Source of the DNA: Caulobacter vibrioides
GTDB taxonomy: Bacteria; Pseudomonadota; Alphaproteobacteria; Caulobacterales; Caulobacteraceae
DNA: 64,000 nucleotides
NCBI GenBank assembly: GCA_001449105.1
Contig: LNIY01000072.1
Span: 1-64,000 of the forward strand
Reading direction: 5' to 3'
The position numbers were made by a program, and so were the translations under genes. Each line of letters starts with the position of its first letter. Within the stretch, counting starts at the first letter, position 1. A model generated the notes under the pieces. That model worked only from the letters and a program-made list of their open reading frames with translations. It did not search any database and was not told the DNA's origin. Positions 31,044 to 37,663 of this stretch are shown here, one piece after another.

Positions 31044-31067
31044 CGTCGCCTCCTTGCGGCGCCGTGG

Positions 31068-31763
31068 TCAGGCGGCGGCTAGAGCGTAGCGCAGCCAGAC
31101 CGCGCCGCCCTCCAGGGTTTCGCAGGCGGTGAGCGTCATGCCCGTAAGCGGTGCGAGGGCGTCGGCGTCCGCCTGCGAGGAGTCGAAGACGCTGGGCGCG
31201 CCGGCCGCGCCGTCGATCACCGGCCAGACGATCAGGCTGACCTCTTCGATCAGGCCGGCCCGCAGGAAAGCGCCGTTGATCACGCCGCCGCCTTCCAGCA
31301 GCAGGCGCCGGATTCCGAGCTCGCGGTTCAGGATCTCCAGCGCCAGCGCGAGGTCGACCTCGGTCTCGCCGGCGAAGACGTAGGACACGCCGTCGGCGCG
31401 CAGGCCCGCCAGGTGCGCGTCGGAGACCTGCTGCGTCAGCACCACCAGGATAGGGTCGCCGCCGATGTCGGCGCGACCCCAGGCGATCTTGCCGCGGGCG
31501 TCCAGCACCACGCCCCAGGCCGGGGCCTCGTGGGTGGCGAACCAGGGCTCGCGGGGGAAGGTCTCGGCGGTGGTGTCGGGGTAGCGGTCGGCGCGGGCGA
31601 ACTCCTGGCCGGTCACGCGGCCGACGATCCAGGCGTCGCCGCCGAGCCTGTCGTGCAGCGTCTCGTAGATCGCAGGGAAAGGGCGCTCCGGACGCCAGCG
31701 GCCGGGCAGGATGCGGCCGTCGATGCTGGCGGCCATGTGGCAGACGAGATGGGGCTTAGGCAC
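31068..31763 (-). CDS. RibD C-terminal/DHFR-like reductase
   Basis: A 231-residue protein of the RibD_C dihydrofolate-reductase-like superfamily: opening HLVCHMAASIDGRI, the nucleotide-binding IVGRVTGQEF region, and LLLEGGGVINGAFLRAGLIEEVSLIVWPVI, the family signature. It lacks a RibD deaminase domain and is not clustered with riboflavin genes, so it is probably an NAD(P)H-dependent reductase of stress or unknown metabolism. It starts 3 nt after the cupin stop, indicating one transcript. Confidence 0.9.
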   Translation of the reverse strand: MPKPHLVCHMAASIDGRILPGRWRPERPFPAIYETLHDRLGGDAWIVGRVTGQEFARADRYPDTTAETFPREPWFATHEAPAWGVVLDARGKIAWGRADIGGDPILVVLTQQVSDAHLAGLRADGVSYVFAGETEVDLALALEILNRELGIRRLLLEGGGVINGAFLRAGLIEEVSLIVWPVIDGAAGAPSVFDSSQADADALAPLTGMTLTACETLEGGAVWLRYALAAA

Positions 31764-31766
31764 GGG

Positions 31767-32288
31767 TCAGGCCTTGGGCGGACCGGCCAGGTACTGGGCG
31801 TCGGTCACGTGTTCCATCCAGGTCACCGGCGAGCCGTTCAGCGACTCCTGGATGGCGATGTGGGTCATGGCGGTGGTCGGCGTGGCGCCGTGCCAGTGGC
31901 GGTGGCCGGGCGGGCAGACGACGACGTCGCCGGCGCGGATCTCGACGACGGGCTCGCCTTCGCACTGGGTCCAGCCGCAGCCGGCGGTGACCACCAGGAT
32001 CTGGCCCAGCGGGTGGGTGTGCCAGGCCGTGCGGGCGCCCGGCTCGAAGGTGACGCTGGCGGCCGACACCCGGGCGGGGGCTTCGGCCGTGTGCAGCGGA
32101 TCAAGGCGCACCTGGCCGGTGAACCAGTCGGCGGAGCCCTTCTGCGACGGCTGGCTGCCTGCGCGCTTGAGGATCATGGCTTTCTCCCTTGAGGACGACG
32201 CGCGGCTCGATGCGTTCGCCTGACCTGGCAGCAGGGTCCAGCAAAGGACGCCGAGGCCGAGGGCCGACACGGTTCGCCGGTCCGGCAT
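31767..32288 (-). CDS. Cupin domain protein, possibly exported
   Basis: A cupin of 173 residues from the long start. Motif 1 is [19 protein letters not shown] and motif 2 is [13 protein letters not shown], giving the metal-binding His set (with Gln in place of the usual Glu), as in quercetinase/carboxymuconolactone-associated cupins. The N-terminus [20 protein letters not shown] resembles a signal peptide and has GGAGAG upstream. The internal ATG at 32177 (MILKRAGSQ) has AAGGGAGA ahead and matches cytosolic homologues, so two forms or a late start are possible. First gene of the minus-strand series ending at 27170. Confidence 0.85.
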   Translation of the reverse strand: MPDRRTVSALGLGVLCWTLLPGQANASSRASSSREKAMILKRAGSQPSQKGSADWFTGQVRLDPLHTAEAPARVSAASVTFEPGARTAWHTHPLGQILVVTAGCGWTQCEGEPVVEIRAGDVVVCPPGHRHWHGATPTTAMTHIAIQESLNGSPVTWMEHVTDAQYLAGPPKA

Positions 32289-32399
32289 GAGGCTCTCCGA
32301 GCGGTTAAATCGTCGAGCAATCTAGCAGCGGGCCGGCGGGGCGATTAGCGGCGCGGCGCTCCCTGGGGGGATGAGCTGAGCTCATCGATGGCGCGCCCT

Positions 32400-34322
32400 C
32401 TATCCTCCCGCCGGCAGCCGGATCTCGATCCGCGCGCCCGTCTCGCCCGTCGTCGGCGGCAGGATGGCGATGCGGCCGTCGTGGGCGGCGACGGCGGACT
32501 GGCAGATGGCCAGGCCCAGGCCCATGCCGCCGGGCTTGGTGGTGAAGAAGGCCTCGAAGGCGCGGTCGGCGGCGTCTGGGGGGAAGCCGGGGCCGGTGTC
32601 GGCGATCTCGATGACGGCCTCGCCGGCCTCGCGGCGCGAGCGCACGTGCAGGCGGCGGGCCTCGCGCGGGACGGCGGCCATGGCCTGGACGCCGTTCAGC
32701 ATCAGGTTGACCAGGGCCTGCTGCAGCACCACGCGGTCGCCCTGGACCAGGGTGTCGGGGGCCTGCGGGTCGAGCACCAGCTCCACCCCGTGCTCGGCGA
32801 TCTCGCGCCGGACGAAGCCGGCCGAAGCGGCCAGCAGGCCGTCGACCGGCAGGGCGGCGCGGTCGGCGGGGGTCTGGGCGATCAGGCCGCGGATGCCGCG
32901 CACCACCTCGGCGGCGTGGGCGGCGGCGTGGACCACGTCGGCGACCGCGTCCTTGGCCTCGTCGAGGTCGGGGGTCTCGCGGTCGAGCCAGCGCTGGGCC
33001 GCGCCGGCGGCGTTGGAGATGGCGGCCAGCGGCTGGTTGACCTCGTGGGCGATCGAGGCCGACAGCACGCCCAGAGTGGCGGCGCGCAGGGCGTGCTCCA
33101 GCTCGGAACGGGCGCGGTCCAGCCGCTCCTGCATCCGCCGCTGCTCGGTCAGGTCGACGATCGAGGCCTGGACGCGGTCGAGCCCCTGCGCGTCGGGCGG
33201 GAAGTTCAGGGCGACCATCACCGGGATCAGCTCGCCGGTGCGGCTGCGCACGGTGGTCTCGGTCTCGAAGCGGGGCGCGCCGGCGTCGAAGGCGATCAGG
33301 AACTGGGCGAAGCTGTCGTCGGTCTCGGGCAGCAGCTCGTCGAGCCGTTCGAAGAACTCGGCCTTGCGCGTGACGCCCATCATCCGCAGGGCCGTGGCGT
33401 TGACGTCGGTGATGCCGACCCTGGCCTTGATCTGGCGGGCGATCTCGGGATTGCGGGCCAGGTGATCGGCGAGATCCGTCACGCCTTGCGCCCGCAGGTC
33501 GTCGAGGGCGGCCTTCACCGGCCGGAAGTCGTGCTCCCAGATCGACACCGCCAGGGTGTTGAAGATGGTGCGGTAGCGGGCCTCGCTGCGGCGCAGGGCC
33601 TCGTCGGCGCGGCGCAGGTCGGAGATGTCGGTATTGCTCTCCAGGAGGGCGTGGGCGCCGGTCTCCGCGTCGCGCTCGAGGATCCATTCGCTGAGCACGG
33701 TCAGGACCGCGCCGTCCTTGCGGCGCTGGGTGATCTCGCCCTGCCAGTCGCCGTCGCGGGCCACGCGGGCGGCGATGTCCTCGGGCGGAGCGGGCAGGGC
33801 GGTTTCCAGCAGGCGGTGGGCGTCCTGGCCGAGGGCCTCCTGCCGGCTCCAGCCGTAGAGCCGCTCGGCCCCGCGGTTCCAGAAGGTGATCCGCCCTTGC
33901 GCGTCGCGGATGAAGATGGCGTCGGAGGTGACGTCGAGCAGCCGGGCCTGGGCCTGGAGGATCTCGCGGGCCGCCAGGTTGCGGCCGGTCAGGAACGCCG
34001 CCACGCCCAGCGCCGCCAGGCTGACCAGCAGTCGCAGGGTCGGCGCCAGCTCGACGTCCTCGCCGTGGGCGAAGGCGAAGCTGATCGTGGCCATCGCGGC
34101 GCAGGCCAGGGTGACCACCCAGAGCTTGCGGCCCGGCAGCTCCTCGCCGACCAGCAGCAGCACCAGCACGTAGAGCACCGCCACCGCGCTGGAGAGCGGG
34201 GTGAAGGTGTCGATCACGAACACCGCCGCGGCGATCAGGGCCGCGCCGCCCAGGCGCAGGCGGCGACCCAGCGGCGAGGGGCGGGGCGAGGGGAAGGGCG
34301 AAAAGCGCATCAGGCGATTCAT
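32400..34322 (-). CDS. PAS-domain sensor histidine kinase (FixL/DctB-like)
   Basis: A 640-residue membrane kinase. Three or four hydrophobic segments (about 22-62, 66-85 and 95-113) precede PAS 1 (about 122-235, with FWNRGAERLYGWSR) and a second PAS-like unit (about 248-395). The HisKA box is SIAHEVNQPLAAI with phospho-acceptor H426, the HPK4 type that phosphorylates FixJ-like regulators. The N-box NLMLNGVQA and the G-boxes ADTGPGFPP and GGMGLGLAI are intact. No receiver is adjacent; the gene diverges from an AraC regulator. The start at 34322 was preferred over an in-frame upstream ATG. Candidate partners are the regulators at 26108-27162 (inference). Confidence 0.93.
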   Translation of the reverse strand: MNRLMRFSPFPSPRPSPLGRRLRLGGAALIAAAVFVIDTFTPLSSAVAVLYVLVLLLVGEELPGRKLWVVTLACAAMATISFAFAHGEDVELAPTLRLLVSLAALGVAAFLTGRNLAAREILQAQARLLDVTSDAIFIRDAQGRITFWNRGAERLYGWSRQEALGQDAHRLLETALPAPPEDIAARVARDGDWQGEITQRRKDGAVLTVLSEWILERDAETGAHALLESNTDISDLRRADEALRRSEARYRTIFNTLAVSIWEHDFRPVKAALDDLRAQGVTDLADHLARNPEIARQIKARVGITDVNATALRMMGVTRKAEFFERLDELLPETDDSFAQFLIAFDAGAPRFETETTVRSRTGELIPVMVALNFPPDAQGLDRVQASIVDLTEQRRMQERLDRARSELEHALRAATLGVLSASIAHEVNQPLAAISNAAGAAQRWLDRETPDLDEAKDAVADVVHAAAHAAEVVRGIRGLIAQTPADRAALPVDGLLAASAGFVRREIAEHGVELVLDPQAPDTLVQGDRVVLQQALVNLMLNGVQAMAAVPREARRLHVRSRREAGEAVIEIADTGPGFPPDAADRAFEAFFTTKPGGMGLGLAICQSAVAAHDGRIAILPPTTGETGARIEIRLPAGG

Positions 34323-34470
34323 AGCGCAAGCTATGCCCAGGCCGGGACCCCATACCAAGGTCTGGGGCGGGCCAACCAAGTCGGTACGTCCGGTCAACGT
34401 CCGTTCGGTGTGTGGCGCGGGCGGGCGTCGCTAGGGTTGCGGTCATCGAAGGCGGCAGGAGGCCGGAGCC
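34323..34470. promoter_or_regulatory. Divergent promoter region, kinase/AraC
   Basis: This 148-nt gap separates the divergent kinase and AraC genes. It contains a direct repeat ACGTCCG at 34386-34392 and 34397-34403, spaced 11 nt (about one helical turn), and a CCCCA...TGGGG dyad at 34348-34367. AraC proteins often bind direct repeats, so autoregulation is possible. No -35/-10 pair was fixed. Confidence 0.35.
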
Positions 34471-35043
34471 ATGATGCAATCCATCGACACCCAGAAGACC
34501 CCGCCCCAGGCGATCTGGCTGGTCGAGCAGGCGCTGGCCGCCCTCGACGCCGACCTCGGCTCGGCCCGCGAGATGCTGGACCGGCTGGCGGTGGTGCTGA
34601 GCAGCGCCGCCCCGCGCGAGGAGCGCAGCTTCCTGCCCGGCTCGCGGGTGCGGTCCGCCGGGCCGGCGCGCGGCGGCCTGGCCGGCTGGCAGATCCGGGC
34701 CGTGGCCGCCCATGTGGAGGCCAATATCGGAAGCAGCGTCTCGGTCGGCGCGCTGGCCGCGCGGGTCGGGCTGTCGGCCAGCTATTTCTGCCGCGCCTTC
34801 AAGGTCAGCACCGACGAGACGCCGCACGCCTACATCATGCGCCGACGGCTGGAGCACGCCCAGGCGATGATGCTGGAGACCGACGAGAGCCTGGCCCACA
34901 TCGCCGCCGTCTGCGGCCTGGCCGACCAGGCCCACCTGACCCGCCTGTTCCGCCGCTATGTCGGCCAGACCCCCAATGTCTGGCGGCGCGAGAACCGGCC
35001 GTGGGGCCGGGCCCTGGTCATGGGCTCGCTTCGCCGAGCCTGA
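34471..35043 (+). CDS. AraC family transcriptional regulator
   Basis: A 190-residue regulator whose C-terminal ~100 residues form the AraC double HTH: VAAHVEANIGSSVSVGALAARVGLSASYFCRAFKVSTDETPHAYIM split over two helices, then HIAAVCGLADQAHLTRLFRRYVGQTPNVWRR. The N-terminal 80 residues are short and helical, with no recognised ligand domain. It is divergent from the PAS kinase and upstream of dps, and could serve either locus. The target is unknown. Confidence 0.92.
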   Translation: MMQSIDTQKTPPQAIWLVEQALAALDADLGSAREMLDRLAVVLSSAAPREERSFLPGSRVRSAGPARGGLAGWQIRAVAAHVEANIGSSVSVGALAARVGLSASYFCRAFKVSTDETPHAYIMRRRLEHAQAMMLETDESLAHIAAVCGLADQAHLTRLFRRYVGQTPNVWRRENRPWGRALVMGSLRRA

Positions 35044-35177
35044 AGGGGCGGGCCTGACGCGAGCGCGACGGCGCCGACGTTCAAGCCGGCGCGTCTCGCG
35101 CCAAGAGCGCCCGGCGTTCGGGGCGCAGGATGATCTTCAACGGCGCGGCGCAGTCCCGCCTTCGCAGGAGACGACCC

Positions 35178-35699
35178 ATGGACACCGAAACCGCCCGCGC
35201 CCGCCGCATGGCCCCGCTGACCACGCCCACGGGCCTGGGCGAAGCCGCCGCCAAGGACATCTCCGCGGCCCTGACCGCGCTGCTGGCCGACGTCTTCGCG
35301 CTCTACATCAAGACCAAGAACTTCCACTGGCACGTCTCGGGCCCGCACTTCCGCGACTACCACCTGATGTTCGACGAGCAGGGCGACCAGCTGTACGCCA
35401 TGACCGACCCGATCGCCGAGCGCGTGCGCAAGCTGGGCGGCACGACGCTGCGTTCGATCGGCCACATCGCCCGCACCCAGCGGGTGCTGGACAACGACGC
35501 CGACTATGTCGAGCCGAACGACATGCTGGCCGAGCTGCGCGACGACAACGGCGGCCTGGCCGCGGCCATGCGGGCCGCGCACTCGGCCTGCGACGAGCAC
35601 GGCGACATCGCCACCGCCAGCCTGCTGGAGAACTGGATCGACGAGACCGAGAAGCGCGTCTGGTTCCTATTCGAGGCCGGTCGCCGCGACCGCGCCTGA
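35178..35699 (+). CDS. dps: DNA-binding ferritin-like protein Dps
   Basis: A 173-residue Dps, a dodecameric mini-ferritin that oxidises and stores iron using hydrogen peroxide and protects DNA. The intersubunit ferroxidase ligands are visible in KNFHWHVSGPHF..YHLMFDEQ (H50/H52, H62, D66, E67). The Arg-rich N-terminal tail (ETARARRMAP) could contact DNA. The start at 35178 has AGGAG seven nt upstream; an ATG at 35130 lies in the leader. Followed by a tiny exported peptide and a redox flavoprotein, consistent with a stress locus. Confidence 0.95.
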   Translation: MDTETARARRMAPLTTPTGLGEAAAKDISAALTALLADVFALYIKTKNFHWHVSGPHFRDYHLMFDEQGDQLYAMTDPIAERVRKLGGTTLRSIGHIARTQRVLDNDADYVEPNDMLAELRDDNGGLAAAMRAAHSACDEHGDIATASLLENWIDETEKRVWFLFEAGRRDRA

Positions 35700-35819
35700 G
35701 GCCCGCCCTCGGAACCTCGCGCCCTTCCCCCCTGGCCCGAGGTTCCGCAAGGCCCCGCCCGCCGCAGCCCCCACACGGCGGGCGGGGCCGCCCCCTTCGA
35801 GCAAGAGCGCTTTCCGCCC

Positions 35820-35966
35820 ATGACCGGCGTCCAGAAACTGGCGATCAGCGCCGCGACCGCCGCCCTGCTGGCCCTGGCCGCCTTCGTCGCGGTGGCCCCG
35901 CGCGCCGGACCCGAACGCGGCGCGGCTTCCATTCAAGACGTCGCCTCGTCGCGTCCCGTGAACTAG
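35820..35966 (+). CDS. 48-residue membrane-anchored or exported small protein
   Basis: A short open frame (ATG at 35820, TAG at 35964-35966) encodes a basic start, a hydrophobic Ala/Leu core (about residues 7-28) and a polar tail ending PVN. It has the form of a signal peptide or single-span protein, lies in the gap between dps and the cNMP/reductase gene, and ends 26 nt before the latter's start. No strong ribosome binding site was seen, so it may be non-coding; codon third positions are G/C-rich like its neighbours. Confidence 0.4.
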   Translation: MTGVQKLAISAATAALLALAAFVAVAPRAGPERGAASIQDVASSRPVN

Positions 35967-35992
35967 GGTCGCTCGACCAGGAGGCCACGCCC

Positions 35993-37651
35993 GTGAACAA
36001 GCCGCTCGCCGCCGACGACCCCTACGCCCGCACCGCCCAGATCTTTCCGGTTCTCTCGCCGGACATGGTCCAGCGCCTGTCGTCCTACGGCGTCGAGGAG
36101 GCGATCTCGCGCGGCCAGGTGCTGTTCCGGCGCGGCGACCGGCGGGCCGACTTCTTCCTGGTGCTGGAGGGCGAGGTCGGCATCACCCGCACGGGCGAGG
36201 AGGGCGACGACGAGATCCTGACCATCCATGGCCCGGGCCAGTTCAGCGGCGAGCTGGACCAGGTCAACGCCCGCGCCCTGCTGGTCAGCGCCCGGGCCCT
36301 GAGCGAGGGCCGCGTGGTGCGGGTGGCCAACCGCGACGTGCCGCGGATGATGGCCGCCGAGCCCGATATCGGCGAGATCGTCATGCGGGCCTTCATCCTG
36401 CGCCGCATGGGCTTCCTGCACCATGGCGAGGCCGGGATCGTGCTGATCGGCCGGCCCGACGACCCCGACACCCTGCGCATCGAGCGCTTCGCGGTGCGCA
36501 ACGGCTATCCGCTGCGGCTGGTCGACGTCGAGAACGACGAGGCGGCCGTCGGCTGCATGGGCCGCCACGGCCTGGATGTGGCCGACCTGCCGGCGGTGGT
36601 GCTGCCCGACCGCGGCCTGCTGCTCAATCCCGACACCATGGACCTGGCCGACCGCCTGGGCATGACCGAGCGCTTCGATCCGGCGCAGGTGTTCGACGTG
36701 GCCGTGGTCGGGGCGGGACCGGCGGGCCTGTCGGCGGCCACCTACGCGGCGTCGGAGGGCCTGGCCACGGTGATCCTGGAGGGGCTGGCGCCCGGCGGCC
36801 AGGCCGGGGCCAGCTCGAAGATCGAGAACTATCTGGGCTTTCCCACCGGCATATCGGGCCAGGCTCTGGCCGGGCGCGCCCAGGTGCAGGCCCAGAAGTT
36901 CGGGGCGCGGCTGGCGGTGTCGCGGGCCGTGGTCGGGGTCGAGTGCGAACAGCGGCCCTTCCGCGTGAAGCTGGAGGACGGCCAGACCCTGCTGGCGCGG
37001 ACCGTGGTGGTGGCCTCGGGCGCGCGCTACCGCAAGCTGGACGTCGAGGGCTACGACCGCTTCGACGGCCAGGCCATCCATTACGCCGCCACGGCCATGG
37101 AGTCCGACCTGTGCCGCGGCCAGGCGGTGGTGGTGGTCGGCGGCGGCAATTCGGCGGGCCAGGCGGCGATGTTCCTGTCGCGCACGGTCGGCCACGTGCA
37201 CATGCTGGTGCGCGGTGAGGGGCTGGCGGCGACCATGTCGGACTATCTGGTCCAGCGCATCGAGGGTTCGGCCCGCATCACCCTGCATCCGTTCAGCGAG
37301 GTCACCTGCCTGACCGGCGAGCGCACCCTGCGCCAGATCGGCTGGACCGACCGGCGGACGGGAGAGAAGACGGTGGTCGACGCCGGCGCCCTGTTCGTGA
37401 TGATCGGCGCCGAGCCCAACACCGACTGGCTGCGGGGCTGCATCGACCTGGACGACAGCGGCTTCGTGCTGACCGGCGAGAGCGGTCGCGCGCCCGCCGC
37501 CCGCTCGGCCTACGAGACCGAGCGGCAGGGCGTCTACGCCGTGGGCGACGTGCGCTCTGGCTCGATCAAGCGGGTGGCGGCCGGGGTGGGCGAGGGATCG
37601 GTTGTGATCTCGGCGATCCACCGCGACCTGGAGGCGCTGCGGGCCGAGTAG
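35993..37651 (+). CDS. cNMP-binding/thioredoxin reductase-like flavoprotein
   Basis: A 552-residue fusion starting at GTG with AGGAGG ten nt ahead. Residues about 15-130 form a cyclic-nucleotide-binding (Crp-type) domain. About 145-215 resembles a thioredoxin-like linker (VLIGRPDDPD..., then LPAVVLPDRGLLLNPD). Then a class II pyridine nucleotide reductase module follows: FAD motif GAGPAG (240-245), NADPH motif GGGNSAG (384-390) and C-terminal VYAVGDVRSGSIKRVAAGVGEG split at the FAD site. The redox CxxC of TrxB is missing: at that place (363-374) the sequence reads YAATAMESDLC. It is therefore not a canonical thioredoxin reductase; a nucleotide-regulated oxidoreductase is likely. Confidence 0.9.
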   Translation: MNKPLAADDPYARTAQIFPVLSPDMVQRLSSYGVEEAISRGQVLFRRGDRRADFFLVLEGEVGITRTGEEGDDEILTIHGPGQFSGELDQVNARALLVSARALSEGRVVRVANRDVPRMMAAEPDIGEIVMRAFILRRMGFLHHGEAGIVLIGRPDDPDTLRIERFAVRNGYPLRLVDVENDEAAVGCMGRHGLDVADLPAVVLPDRGLLLNPDTMDLADRLGMTERFDPAQVFDVAVVGAGPAGLSAATYAASEGLATVILEGLAPGGQAGASSKIENYLGFPTGISGQALAGRAQVQAQKFGARLAVSRAVVGVECEQRPFRVKLEDGQTLLARTVVVASGARYRKLDVEGYDRFDGQAIHYAATAMESDLCRGQAVVVVGGGNSAGQAAMFLSRTVGHVHMLVRGEGLAATMSDYLVQRIEGSARITLHPFSEVTCLTGERTLRQIGWTDRRTGEKTVVDAGALFVMIGAEPNTDWLRGCIDLDDSGFVLTGESGRAPAARSAYETERQGVYAVGDVRSGSIKRVAAGVGEGSVVISAIHRDLEALRAE

Positions 37652-37663
37652 GCGGCGGGCGCT

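Noticed and set aside
31068-31763. Annotation as riboflavin biosynthesis ribD
   Set aside because: Only the reductase-like domain is present, there is no deaminase part, and no riboflavin genes are nearby.
35993-37651. Annotation as thioredoxin reductase trxB
   Set aside because: The CxxC redox centre is absent and an N-terminal cNMP domain is fused, so the simple trxB name would mislead.
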